In this document: positions 36,582 through 46,870 of the stretch, one piece after another
How positions within the stretch are numbered: position 1 is the stretch's first letter
How the letters are laid out: every line of letters begins with the position of its first letter
Source: Macrothele yani
Taxonomy: Eukaryota; Arthropoda; Arachnida; Araneae; Macrothelidae
DNA length: 64,000 nucleotides
Direction: 5' to 3'
Assembly: GCA_039090855.1 (NCBI GenBank)
Contig: CM076991.1
Location: 72,357,349-72,421,348, forward strand
Made by a program: the position numbers and the translations under genes
The notes under the pieces: generated by a model
Databases searched by the model: none
What the model was told of the DNA's origin: nothing
What the model saw: the letters and a program-made list of their open reading frames with translations, nothing else

Positions 36582-39410
36582 CAGTGGCAGCTCGTGGTAG
36601 GAAAAATAGGTGAAGAGCTACAAGAGCAATATGAAAAGATATCTACTGTCTTCAGTGAAAATCAGTTAATGAGAACGTACCTATTTTTTTATATATTAGA
36701 TCAATTCTTCCCTTTAAAGCTGTAAATTTGTCGATTACGTCGTCATAAAATGGCTGTTTCTTCGTGACATCAAGAAAATGTCTTTCTGAATAGAAATATT
36801 TGCCAAAGAAGCAAGTTTATCTGGAGAAATAGTGTTTCTTGAGTAAGTTTGTATTCTCTTAAGGCAAGAAAAACTTCTTTCCACTGAAACACTTGCAGAT
36901 GCAATTGTTAAAATCCGGGAAACCAATTTATAAGCTTCTGTAAAAATGCCTTTATCTCCATGAAGCACTCGAAAAAGCTCATGAATCGATATATTCCTTA
37001 ATTTTTCATCAGCATATAAAAGACTCAGTTCATTTTTAAGGCTCTGGTGTTTAGTAAATATTTTCCCGTAAAAATGTTGTAGATTTTTAAAGGCGTGAGA
37101 GGGAACATGAATTAAATTGGTCAAATTTGGTTGTGTCAGCAAGACAGGGAAATTGAAGTTTAAGTTTCTCACTGTCTTGAAATATTATATCCATTTCCAT
37201 AAAAATGTGGTACAAAATTTCAAAATACAATTGTTTGTAATTTTTAAAAATTGTTTCTTGTGTAAGAGCAGCATATTCCCGTTTAGATCTGCTTATTTCT
37301 GTGATTTTGCTACCTTTTCCAAACAGTGTTTCAAATAACTCATCGTTCCTTTTATGGCTCAAAATTTCATAATTTTTTTATTTTTTATTTGAGTAACACA
37401 GTATATGTCTAGTGATTTTTTCTGCAAAATTTCGAATAATAGATCGGTGAACCAAATATTTCATTAAATACTATTCCCAAAAATGTAAATTCAAAAGTGT
37501 TCGTATCATTTAAAAACCCTTGGGCAAGTTGAATTGATTTTTTGTCTGATTGGTCACTATTTGTGAGAAATTCGAATACTTCCTTCAATGTATGCCAATC
37601 TTCAACTATTACACTTACTAACTTCGAAGTGGAGGACCATCGAGTTTCTGTTATGGTTGGCATTCCTCTTGCGGTTGTTGATGTGAGTGTATTGTTTTTT
37701 CACCACTCAGCGAAGCGATCGCTTTGCTGAGTGGTGAAAAAAACAAAGGAATTACACTGAGGCTTCCAAAAATATTCGACACTTAGAAATTTTAGAAAAA
37801 CTCTGCTGTAATACAAGGTTCAAACGATGTACTAAGCAATAACAAAAACATATTGAGAAGCTTTATGCTTAAATTTTTCTGGAGCCCAGTCAAGTGTCCA
37901 GACATTACGCTTGCCCCATCGTAACATTGTCCTATTGACTTGTGTTGATAATCAAACTGTTCCAAAATTTTGTCTAGCATTTTGTATAAAGCTTCTGACG
38001 TTCTATCTTCACTCACACCATGGAAACCCAAAAATCGCTCAACCAATACACCTTCCGAATCAACAGATCTTATTATTAAAGAGCACTCGGAAGTCTGGTT
38101 ATGTCTTCCCAGCTACTTGCATATAAAAGCATTGAACTTCATTTATTTCATTTTTGACGTGATCATTTATATATTCAGAAATACATTCAATTAATTCGTT
38201 TTGAATAGTTTTTGAGTTACCTGTGAAGACATTTTTTATCGTTTCGTATTGATTTTGAATTTTAAAGGACTTCTTGATATCAACAGTGAAAGAAATTCCT
38301 TGAAGTTCTACGATTTATCGAGTCAATGCCTTATGGTCACGGAATGCTAGTTCTTGTTTACTCAAATACAGTACTGCATCAATCATTGTCTGCAGGAAAA
38401 GTCTATTCGTTTAAATAGACTGCATTTTGTTGAAATGCATTTTCAAAAGCCTAGCATTCTCCCTCAGGGCATCGGCAATGGTGTTCTGATTCTTTTCAAA
38501 ATTATTTAGCATTAATTCGCATTTCAGGTGTTTGCTAGAATCACCACGTTTGTAAAGTGACCGTTTTATATTTAAGAAATCTGAAAATTCTCTTTATTCC
38601 ACGCCGAATTTTATTACTAAAATGTAAGCAGGGCCAACAAAATAATTTTTGAAACACAGAAGGGCTACAAAGCCATTTATATTCAGTAAACCAACAATTT
38701 TTAAAATTAATATTGTAAGATTTACCGCTCTTCTTGATTTCTTTCTTGGAGACAATTGTCAGTAAATCCGTCGGTCGTCCTTGAAGTAAAATGTCTTTTA
38801 CTTTCAACTTTCCACCGATTCAACGGAGTTTGCAATAAATTACGGACAATGTTGTTCACAGGATACATACTGAAAACTAAAACTATCACTATCAGTTAAA
38901 CTGTACACGAAACTAAAGTAACTAATGAAGTTTTTTACAAATAATCACAAAACACGAAAAAACAAATCTCTTTCGGAAAATATGTACCAAAACACAGCAA
39001 AGAAAAAGCCCTAGTGGATTGCAAAGAACCCTTGGCAATCCGTTTCGTTCCACTGCTGTCTCTTCGGATGGTCACGACTCTAGGTGCAGAGCCTTGACGT
39101 GATAAAACACTTCACTTGCCCGGCAGATAGGGGAGGGTGACGTCATAGTTACCATGGCAACTCGGACGAAAACTGTAGACTTCCAAGCATTCTCATTTCA
39201 GCTCTTCACTTGAACTGTTTTGCGTATAAGGACTTGTTTTCCGCATTAAACGCGCATTGTGAAGTGATATCTAATCAAAATTTTGGGTATTTTGGCACTC
39301 AGTAAGGGCAAAAAAATAACATATTATACGAAACTATTAAATAAAATCTTATTTCAAATAAAATAGGTGAAGAGGCACTTCACCTACTTCACCTGAAAAG
39401 CCGCCACTGC
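36582..39410 (-). mobile_element. hAT transposon
   Basis: The 8-bp direct repeat CTGTGGTT flanks the element at 36574-36581 and 39411-39418, the target-duplication length of hAT elements. The ends are CAGTGGCAGCTCGTGG and, inverted, CAGTGGCGGCTTTTCAGG. The interior (2829 bp) carries a decayed minus-strand transposase. Short internal inverted sequence near 37708-37741 (CACTCAGC...GCTGAGTG) is an extra hairpin. Confidence 0.92.
36735..38807 (-). pseudogene. hAT transposase (TTF zinc finger / DUF4371 type), decayed
   Basis: Pieces appear in order on the minus strand. 38541-38807: a TTF-type zinc-finger region (CWFTEYKWLC, LFCWPCLHF). 37792-38046: the core segment with IGQCYDGASVMSG, typical of ZMYM1-like / DUF4371 hAT proteins. 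37409-37663: TRWSSTSKL. 36735-37172: the C-terminal dimerisation block ASVSVERSFSCLKRIQTYSR. Frames shift and stop between pieces. The intact family excises and inserts DNA as dimers. Only about two thirds of the protein is readable. Confidence 0.82.
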
Positions 39411-39549
39411 TGTGGTTTGGCTCTCTACGATCAGTTGCTCGTTGAATTGTGTCACATGTATTTGTAATCAAGTCAGCGGTTAGTTTTGTCGAATGCATTT
39501 AGTCTCGAGTTTTGTTTATGTTTTGTGATCTTATTGTTTTCTTGGAAGT

Positions 39550-39805
39550 ATGGATAAATTTTTAAATACTGTATAAGCACAAAATGTGACATTTCAGATA
39601 AATTACGCAGTTCTAAAGAGGAAAGAAGACAAAAGTACTGAAACTATGACGACAGTTACTTTGATTTCGGGTTTATATGTACTATTGTAGGAAATGAATG
39701 TCCACATTCATCTGTTTTAAAGTAGTGGGCAGAGAGAGCATGCTTTCCAATGAGATTAAACATTTTGAGTCAGTGCATAGTAGTTTGGTAAATAAACCAT
39801 GTGTT
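39550..39805 (+). pseudogene. ZBED5-like hAT-derived gene, 5' fragment
   Basis: The frame starts MDKFLNT. After shifts it reads YDDSYFDFGFICTIVGNECPHSSVLK and MLSNEIKHFESVHSSLVNKPC (in separate frames). These blocks match the N-terminal BED-like zinc-finger region of ZBED5/FAM200-type proteins, which are hAT-transposase relatives. A conserved Cys pair and the His spacing are partly visible. The frame is cut at about 39805 by the Penelope-like element and continues at 45160. Whether it was a host gene or simply another hAT copy cannot be decided here. Confidence 0.65.
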
Positions 39806-40170
39806 CCAAAGTAATCGAGGTAGTTGCCTTCAATGCACGATCTTAATAACAAGAGTCACTCACAATACAAATTTAAATTCGTTGGCTGAATTTAAAGATT
39901 TTATTGTATATACAAATATAAGAACTATAGTGCTTGCTCCTTGTTGTATCTCCAGATGAGAACAACACAATTAATTTAGTTACCTACTAACTTTCCTTTA
40001 TTTTTACAATGCCGTATTTTATGTATACCTGCATTCCATTTTCTTTATTTCATGATACTTGACTCGTTGTTTGACAATTTGATGCCACGTGACATTATGC
40101 CATATTAATATCTGATATCTATATTATGTCACGTAACACTTATAACGAAGTAAATTTCTCCGTCATTTCT

Positions 40171-40242
40171 ATCCACGCCAGGATTCGAACCCGGATCCCC
40201 TCATTCCGGAATAAGTTGCTCTACCAATTGAGCTACGCGGAC
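40171..40242 (-). repeat. tRNA-like segment within TRIM LTR (copy A)
   Basis: The 72-base minus-strand segment has acceptor GTCCGCG pairing with CGTGGAT, D arm GCTC...GAGC, and T arm CCGGG-TTCGAAT-CCTGG with A and B boxes. The anticodon arm (ACTTA-TTCCGGA-ATGAG) does not pair in the standard register. It is therefore a tRNA-derived module with possible Pol III promoter activity rather than a decoding tRNA. Confidence 0.6.
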
Positions 40243-40454
40243 GTTTATTCTGATTCCTATCTGCCTTTATGTCGTGTGCGTCCTGTTGGCAGGTACGTCA
40301 CATCTCCTAGTACGTTACATCATCTCCCCCTTATTTTTATTTTTATTTTTTTTTTCTGAAGCGCTGGAGAAGGGATTCTCTTATTTTTCCTATCTCGCGG
40401 TGTGGAAATAACATCACACCATTGCGAGATTTTGAACGGCCGGGTCATCCGGAT

Positions 40455-40467
40455 AGTTCGGGCGCCA
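40455..40467 (-). promoter_or_regulatory. Primer-binding site of the TRIM
   Basis: Minus-strand TGGCGCCCGAAC lies one base inside the 5' LTR. It is the same 12 bases used by lysine-tRNA-primed retroelements. Confidence 0.85.
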
Positions 40468-40498
40468 TTATAACGAAGTAAATTTCTCCGTCATTTCT

Positions 40499-40570
40499 AT
40501 CCACGCCAGGATTCGAACCCGGATCCTCTCATTCCGGAATAAGTCACTCTACCAATTGAGCTACGCGGAC
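40499..40570 (-). repeat. tRNA-like segment within TRIM LTR (copy B)
   Basis: Counterpart of 40171-40242, 328 bp away. It differs at three bases, including the end of the D stem (GAGT instead of GAGC). Confidence 0.6.
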
Positions 40571-40671
40571 GTTTATTCTGATTCCTATCTGCCTTTATGT
40601 CGTGTGCGTCCTGTTGGCAGGTACGTCACATCTCCTAGTACGTTACACACTGTATTTTAAACTTATTCCTT

Positions 40672-40728
40672 CTTCTGTATCTGATGATGGGTTCTGTGGA
40701 AACCCGAAAGTTCTTATATTTGTATATA
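40672..40728 (+). ncRNA. Hammerhead ribozyme in left pLTR
   Basis: CTGATGA at 40681 is followed by stem II (GGGTT...AACCC) and GAAA at 40706. A minimal stem III (AGT / ATT) ends at a UUU-type cleavage site near 40721. Stem I pairs TGTAT upstream with GTATA downstream. Hammerheads with very short stem III are known in PLE terminal repeats. Confidence 0.82.
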
Positions 40729-40795
40729 CAATAAAATCTTTAAATTCAGCCAACGAATTTAAATTTGTATTGTGAGTGACTCTTTTTATTAAGAT

Positions 40796-41990
40796 CAGTG
40801 GCGTAGGAACGGGGGGTACAGGGGCACAATGTATCCCCCAAATTTTGGAGAGGGGTACATTTATATATACTGTACCCCCCCAGATATGAGCAAACACAAA
40901 CCAATCATTCATAAAGAGTGAACTTTACAATTTATATGCTACTTTTTTTTTATTCCCTTTTTTTTTTCAAAGAAATATTACGGGTCATCTGGTTTTTTTT
41001 ATATCCAAAGCTTGTAGTGGGAGGCTTTTTATCCACCAAAAACTGACCAACCATCTGCGAAACTTCAGCAAATTAGTTCTGCAGGGAAACGACGAGTGCG
41101 AGGTTTTTGTTAATAACTTCAAACAGCATATGGTAGGGCTAGGGCTTGATAACATACTTGTGATCAGTGTTTCTTTTCTCTTAAAATTCCATGCATCTTG
41201 ATCAGGTCGTCCTTTCTGCACTTAAAAAAAAAAAATTAATGCACAAGTGGACATTTCAGCGCCCACAGCCCCGGCACTAAAATTATTTTCTGTCTTAAGA
41301 TCTGTAGCAATAGAACAAGTGCATTACGGATTTCACATACCACTCATAGAACTCCAATTCCTCGATATTTCTACCATCATTTAGCTTTGCACCAGACCAA
41401 TGTGCTTTTTACATCAATTGTCAGCCTATGTATCGTTCAAAGTTTTTAATATAGATTTCACAATGCTTCAATGGTACTATCTTCGCGGGTAGAGCACTTT
41501 TTATCTTACTGCGGTTTTACTTTATTAACGTAAACAAAAATGATAAGAAATTTAATTCGTTCTTGTAAAGAGTTATATAACATTTCTTGAGAAATCCCTC
41601 TTTTCCAAACCCTGCTGACAGAAATTCATCCTAATGTTGACTTGCCCTTGCTCAATATTTTAATGGAAAAAAAAGTACAAAAATTAAAAAGAGAGAACAC
41701 ACACACAAAAAAACTTCTCCATTCATTTTCTCATAAGAAATTAATAATGTGAACTTTTTGTCAGCAATAAAAATAATAATGGTAATAATTAATAATAATA
41801 TGATAACAATGTTCATTCGGATGAATTCCTGATCAGTATACGTATTTTATAAAAACTCTAATATACTAACCCCCCCCCCCCAAAAGAAAAATAATAATTC
41901 GGAAGGGGTCATCCATAGATGGCTTAATCCTTGAGATGTGAGGTTCATGAGCTTGTACCACCCTAAATCAAAAGCGTTCCTACGCCACTG
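40796..41990. mobile_element. Non-autonomous hAT-type element in left pLTR
   Basis: Perfect 16-bp inverted ends, CAGTGGCGTAGGAACG at 40796 and its complement ending at 41990, with 8-bp ATTAAGAT on both sides (40788-40795, 41991-41998). No full transposase is present. A 78-codon minus frame at 40985-41221 is weakly hAT-like at best. The empty site is seen in the right pLTR near 45090. Confidence 0.93.
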
Positions 41991-42110
41991 ATTAAGATTG
42001 TGCATTGAAGGCAACTACCTCGATTACTTTGGACTACTTCTGCACTAATTTGAATTCTCCTAATACCATCCTAGTTATCACGTATATATTTTTGCACCAC
42101 TCCTCACAAG

Positions 42111-44021
42111 ATGAAGGAAATATTTAAAGCTTTCAAACGCTTCCGTATAAGACTCGCCGTGGAGGAGACGCATTTGTGTTTTCTAATAAATTGTAGAGAC
42201 TTGCACATCATACCCAGATTCCTCAGACTAAGGACGAAAACTCGTACATGGAGGGACGCTCAAGTGCTAAAATACGCCGAAAATAAAAGACTCCTTGCTG
42301 AAATCAGAGCCAAAAGATGTCTACTATACTCACTACAAAGAAGATCCTATGACTCATACCTGCGACTAGCTGGTGTTAGCCATGCTATTCACTTTAATAA
42401 ATACCTCACGGTACTTACGGCTATTATCGAATCTGAAGTTAAGCAAGCCCATAAAAAACACATCCATAAACTACGTAATCTTGTGGACCAGGACGTTGTT
42501 GAGAGGAACCGTACCTCATCTACACGTAGGCCTAACCAGAATCAATCACAACCTTCAACTAACTTCATCAATTACAGTGATTATCTTCTAAACCAAATCC
42601 AAATATCAGCACTAAATAAAGGCCTAAAAATCGCCTTCCCGAACTCTAGGATTAATAGGTTGAAACTTATTCCGCAAGCAGAAGCCATCATTTCCCATCT
42701 ACCGTTAAGAAAACAAAACGATGCACGACATCGATTAATCAATTCGATTAGGAAATTTCATGTTCAAAGACACAACACAGATTTGACTCGTCTTACAGAA
42801 GAGAAAATGCAACTTTTAGAATTACGCAACGATCCCAATATATCGATCATATCCGCTGATAAAATCTCGCAAATTATTATTCTGAACAAAATTGACTATC
42901 GGAAGAAAATGCTAGAGGCAATGGATACTATCCCACACGTCATTCTTAGTTCGAACCCTATTAATGCTACCATAGCGGCCATACATAAATTGAAGAAAAT
43001 CTCCAACCTCCCAACGGTCATTTCACAATGCTTGTACTGCCTTCCAGGTGCACGAGTTCCTGAACTTTTTGGTAAACTAAAGATTCATAAACCCGGACAC
43101 CCATTACGCCCGCTAGTGTCTGTATTTGCAGCACCTACCAGACCTATAGAGAAGGCACTAACTAATTTCCTTCAACCACTAGTTAATAATTCATTCTACC
43201 CTGTTAAAGGCACAGTGCAAGCTATTAACAAGATAAAATTATTTAATGCAAGTAACTCAACCTTTATTATGGTTTCTCTCGACGTCATTTCTTTGTTCCC
43301 TAATGTTCCGATCAAAACTGTACATGACATCATTAAGACAAAACTACTTGAACTGAAATACAAACCAGAAACGATCCAATCCGTCAGTACAACCTTAAAA
43401 CTAGCACAAAACAGATCATATTTTCAATTCGACAACATTATTTATCGCCAAACTGAGGGCGCCCCAATGGGATCACCACTATCTCCGATTCTAGCGGAAA
43501 TTCTACTACAGCACATAGAAAATAAAGTGCTACAAGAATATCAACAACCTCTGTGCTTTTACATAAGATATGTCGATGATGTACTTCTCTTCTGGGATCA
43601 CGAACCAGTTGACCTACGAACTTTTGCTGAACACTTATCATCCCAAATCCCGACCATAAAATTCTCCATTGAACTGGAAAGTGAAGGTAAATTGCCATTT
43701 CTGGATTTTATGCTTGATCAAGATGCTGTAACTTGCACCTTGCAACACTCTGTATATAGGAAACCCACTTCTGTACCTCCATTGATCCCGGCTTCTACAG
43801 CACATCCAAAAAGCTATAAACTCTTTTCAATCACTTTCCTTCTACGCAGAGCCATCACGCATTCATCTAGTTTCAGCAGACGTAAATGTGAAATTAACAA
43901 AATATTCAACATCATCCTCAACCATGGCTTTCCCACTTTTATCATAAAAAAGCTCTTAAGAAGCTCCACCAAGGAAACTCAACTACTCTCCAAAGGGACC
44001 AACAACTTCGAAGATATATAG
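42111..44021 (+). CDS. PLE reverse transcriptase
   Basis: The 636-codon open frame starts at the first ATG after the left pLTR (MKEIFKAFKRFRIRLAVEET). RT motifs: KLHKP-like KIHKPGHPLRPLVS (about residue 326), VSLDVISLFPNVP (about 385), TEGAPMGSPLSPILAE (about 448) and YVDDVLLFW (about 487, catalytic Asp pair present). This wording is specific to Penelope-like RTs, which are related to telomerase. The frame ends at 44021. Sequence just after continues in the +1 frame as RYIGAIYYS-type residues, so one shift separates it from the endonuclease part. With all RT motifs intact this copy is relatively young. Confidence 0.9.
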   Translation: MKEIFKAFKRFRIRLAVEETHLCFLINCRDLHIIPRFLRLRTKTRTWRDAQVLKYAENKRLLAEIRAKRCLLYSLQRRSYDSYLRLAGVSHAIHFNKYLTVLTAIIESEVKQAHKKHIHKLRNLVDQDVVERNRTSSTRRPNQNQSQPSTNFINYSDYLLNQIQISALNKGLKIAFPNSRINRLKLIPQAEAIISHLPLRKQNDARHRLINSIRKFHVQRHNTDLTRLTEEKMQLLELRNDPNISIISADKISQIIILNKIDYRKKMLEAMDTIPHVILSSNPINATIAAIHKLKKISNLPTVISQCLYCLPGARVPELFGKLKIHKPGHPLRPLVSVFAAPTRPIEKALTNFLQPLVNNSFYPVKGTVQAINKIKLFNASNSTFIMVSLDVISLFPNVPIKTVHDIIKTKLLELKYKPETIQSVSTTLKLAQNRSYFQFDNIIYRQTEGAPMGSPLSPILAEILLQHIENKVLQEYQQPLCFYIRYVDDVLLFWDHEPVDLRTFAEHLSSQIPTIKFSIELESEGKLPFLDFMLDQDAVTCTLQHSVYRKPTSVPPLIPASTAHPKSYKLFSITFLLRRAITHSSSFSRRKCEINKIFNIILNHGFPTFIIKKLLRSSTKETQLLSKGTNNFEDI

Positions 44022-44032
44022 GTGCCATATAT

Positions 44033-44246
44033 ATTTTTGATTGAAGGTTTAACGACCGCCGTGAGCATCTCAATGGGCTATAAGCAGTCGCCCGTCCCTA
44101 ATTTAGGATCACTGGTTCCAGGGAAGGGAGAGAGCCAGTGCCGTGAGACAATCACACCATCCATGCCTCACCGGGATTCGAACCCGGACCCCATTCGGAC
44201 GAATGATCAGAGGCCATCGGTTAGACCACTTCGCCACCGGGGCGGC
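44033..44246 (-). mobile_element. tRNA-derived SINE inside the PLE
   Basis: Exact 11-bp target duplication GTGCCATATAT (44022-44032 and 44247-44257). The minus-strand head begins GCCGCCCCGGTGGCGAAGTG, with B-box GGTTCGAATCC. The body contains CACTGGCTCTCTCCCTTCCC and CCTAAATTAGGGACGGGCG, and the tail ends CAATCAAAAAT. It is the same family as the SINE at 45688. Confidence 0.93.
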
Positions 44247-44257
44247 GTGCCATATAT

Positions 44258-44746
44258 TATTCAACCATAACACCTGTTCTCAAAGCCATTCGCAGAAACT
44301 TTCACCTGGAATTCGGAATACGTACTACAAACATTTTCCAGTTAATTAAAAATCATCGAGACCAGGTAACAAAGCTAAACAAATTTGGCATTTGCAGCAT
44401 CCGCTTAAAAAGTATCGATGCTGACACTCCCGATAGTAAATATAAAGGATCTACAAAACGTACATTAGCAACAAGACTGAATGAACATAAATACGCCGTA
44501 AAGAATGGACTTCAAAATTCTGCATTGTCTCGACTTGTGTGCGATGGCCTGCACCATCCAATTTGGAAGGATGCTTCCATCATTGTAACACCTAGTGGTG
44601 TCTCTTCATTGCTATTCACTGAGGGCCTTGTAGTTGCTACTCAGAGACATTTATGCTGTAATGACAATGTTCCAATATCTATACCTACAATCTGGAAACT
44701 ATTTACAGGTCCGAATGCGAGGCAAACTGAGGACGAAATCACTTAA
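44258..44746 (+). pseudogene. PLE GIY-YIG endonuclease region
   Basis: After the SINE the frame reads TPVLKAIRRNFHLEFGIRT, then FGICSIRLKSID in the GIY position and KYKGSTKRTLATRLNEHK in the YIG position with the conserved R-x3-R-x2-EH pattern. It ends RQTEDEIT at a stop (44746). GIY reads GIC and YIG reads YKG, so key Tyr/Ile residues differ. The domain nicks target DNA for PLE insertion. In this copy it is separated from the RT by a frameshift and the SINE. Confidence 0.78.
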
Positions 44747-44972
44747 TCTCGATTTCTGCTATAGTGCTCCTTGTTGTATCTCCAGATGAGAACAACACAA
44801 TTTGGTTACCTACTAACCTTCCTTTATTTTTACAATGCCGTATTTTATGAATACCTGCATTCCATTTTCTTTATTTCATGATACATGCCACGTTGTTTGA
44901 CAATATGATGCCACGTGACATTATGTCATATTATATTATGTCACGTAACACTCTATTTTAAACTTATTCCTT

Positions 44973-45029
44973 CTTCTGTATCTGATGATGGGTTCCCGGG
45001 AAACCCGAAAATTCTTATATTTGTATCTA
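44973..45029 (+). ncRNA. Hammerhead ribozyme in right pLTR
   Basis: CTGATGA at 44982, stem II GGGTT-CCCGGGA-AACCC, GAAA at 45007, and a short stem III followed by the predicted cleavage site near 45021. Changes from the left copy fall mainly in the stem II loop and preserve pairing. Confidence 0.82.
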
Positions 45030-45159
45030 CAATAAAATCTTCAAATTCAGCCAACGAATTTAAATTTGTATTGTGAGTGACTTGTTATTAAGATCGTGCA
45101 TTGAAGGCAACTACCTCGATTACTTTGGACTATTTCTGCACGAATTCGAATTCTCCTAA

Positions 45160-46870
45160 AACCACGCATTTTTCTCACAAGTTAAAAGAAATTACTGAAT
45201 AGAAAGAAAATTTCTCTAAACAAGCTACTATTCCTACAAAGGCTTTTTTTTTTTTTTTATCTTACAAAGCTGCTTATCGTGTAGCAAAGAGCAAGAAACT
45301 TCACACCATTGCGGACTGAAGAACTTATTTTCCCAGCTGCTATATGGACATGGCATCTATTATGATAGGAGAGTCTGTTGCCAAGCAACTGCTAAGTGTG
45401 CCTTTGTTTGAAAACACTATTAGTTGTCAAATACTTGATATGGCTGATATTAATGACCAGTTGATTGAAAAGTCTTGCTATTCAGTTGGATGAAGCTAAC
45501 AACAGCCACATCTAATTTGTTATGTGCATTTTATAGATGGTAAGTTCTATATTTTTTTTGCAAAAGTATAAAACCTGGAACAAAATACTCAATTTGTTGG
45601 TGAAGAATGCAACATTAACTGGGAGAAATATGTAGGTGTGTGCACAGACAGATGGAGATCGTTCTATGGTGGACTGTAAGCTCTGAGCCGCCGCCCCGGT
45701 GGTCTAAGCGATGGCCTCTGATCATTCGTCCGAACGGAGTCCGGGTTCGAATCCCGGTGAGGCATGGATTTGTTTGTCTTACGGCACTGGCTCTCTCTCC
45801 CTTCCCTGGAACCAGTGACCCTAAATTAGGGACGGGCGACTGCTTATACCCCATTGAGTTGCTCACGGTAGTCGTTAAACCTCCAATCAAAAATAAAAAG
45901 CTCTGAGCTGTAAAGAATTTCTAGTGTTTGGAAACACTGCATCATTCACAGAGCACTTGCATAAGAAAAACCAGCCCTGCCCTCAACGAGGTCCTTCAAT
46001 CAAAGTGGTTAACTTTATTAAAATCAGCCAATTAAGTCCAGGTGTTTTGAACAAATGGGAGCTGAACATACTTTCCTGCTTTATTATAACTTTTGCTGGC
46101 TTTCATGTGAAAATATCTTGAAGAGGGTGTATAAACTCTGGTGTAAACTTAATTCATATCTTGTTAAAGGAAACATTCCAGTTACGTGGAGTTTGTGGAT
46201 AGTGACTGTTTTGAATTTGGTATATTTTTCTACCTTTGAAAAACTCAGTTCATCAAATGTGTCCCTGCAAGGTACTGAAACCATCATTCTGCAGCTGTCA
46301 GACAAAATTTCAGCCTTCGAAAAGAAATTACTATTGTGGGGGAAAAAGTTGGAAAACAAATAAAGATGTAAATTACTGCTCTCTTGCTCTGCACGTGTTT
46401 AGCAGACAACTTGGAGTTGAACGAAGAACTGAAATCTGTGCTTGTGGACTATTTAACACAGCTTAGTGTTTACTTTGAAAAGTTCTTTTCAGAAGAGGTT
46501 GACCAGCACAACTATATATATCAAAGATCAGTACAGAAATCCGATCAACATTCAATACTTGAGAATAAGAGCAGCTCATTGATATTTCATCAAACCTCAC
46601 ATTGAAATTCATTTTCGCATCACTAGCTAAGCTTTGGGGCTTGAAGTAGGAAGATCCATAAGTACGTAACAAGTCCCAATGAGTTAAGATTTCTTTTACA
46701 ATCTACTTGTGCACAGCAAGGTTTTCAGCAATTGCAGTAATCAAACGAAATACAGATTGCGATTGAACGTAGAGAAAGAAATGCAAATTGGTGTCCAAAC
46801 TTGTGCCCAGATTTGAAGACTTGATGAAGCAAGCTCAACTTTGTTACAAGAATAAGATGTCATAAAATTG
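45160..46870 (+). pseudogene. ZBED5-like hAT-derived gene, 3' part
   Basis: It resumes as SYKAAYRVAKSKKLHTIAD and MASIMIGESVAKQLLSVPLF (45290-45430), then shifted frames. After a SINE (45688-45897) it gives KEFLVFGNTASFTEHLHKK, LQGTETIILQLSDKISAFEKKLLLW (about 46265-46345), ENLELNEELKSVLVDYLTQL and finally KYRLRLNVEKEMQIGVQT near 46750-46800. These are successive blocks of ZBED5-type proteins, down to the hAT C-terminal region. Many stops and shifts are present. Together with 39550-39805 it forms one decayed copy split by the PLE. Confidence 0.75.
45688..45897 (+). mobile_element. tRNA-derived SINE inside the ZBED5-like pseudogene
   Basis: Exact 10-bp duplication AAGCTCTGAG (45678-45687 and 45898-45907). 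The head CCGCCGCCCCGGTGGTCTAA is followed by a B-box and a tail CAATCAAAAATAAA. The layout resembles a long-variable-arm tRNA head (TCCGAACGGA hairpin). Confidence 0.93.

Larger units (their letters stand above)
40141..40647 (-). mobile_element. TRIM: 507-bp miniature LTR retrotransposon
   Basis: Two 179-bp direct repeats (40141-40319 and 40469-40647) differ at about three bases. On the minus strand each reads TGTAACG...CGTTATA. Directly after the first minus-strand LTR comes aTGGCGCCCGAAC, the classic lysine-tRNA primer-binding sequence. The second LTR is preceded by a purine tract, AAGGGGGAGATGA. The flanking CACT (40137-40140, 40648-40651) is the target duplication, and the empty site is visible in the other pLTR near 44950. 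The interior is only 149 bp and non-coding, so it depends on proteins from another LTR element. Each LTR contains a tRNA-like segment. Confidence 0.9.
39806..45159 (+). mobile_element. Penelope-like element (PLE), full length, with nested insertions
   Basis: The left end (39806-39926) is an inverted copy of the element's own end (45010-45128), a known PLE trait. A pLTR (39927-42062) is repeated at 44760-45159. Without its two insertions (40141-40647 and 40796-41990) the left pLTR is about 420 bp, against 400 bp for the right. Between them lie the RT frame (42111-44021) and a GIY-YIG endonuclease region (44247-44745), split by a SINE. The flanks AAACCATGTGTT and AAACCACGCATT may be a decayed target duplication. 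Each pLTR has a hammerhead ribozyme. Confidence 0.9.

Noticed and set aside
40171..40242. Functional tRNA gene
   Set aside because: Acceptor, D and T arms pair, but the anticodon arm does not in the normal register. It is called a tRNA-like segment instead.
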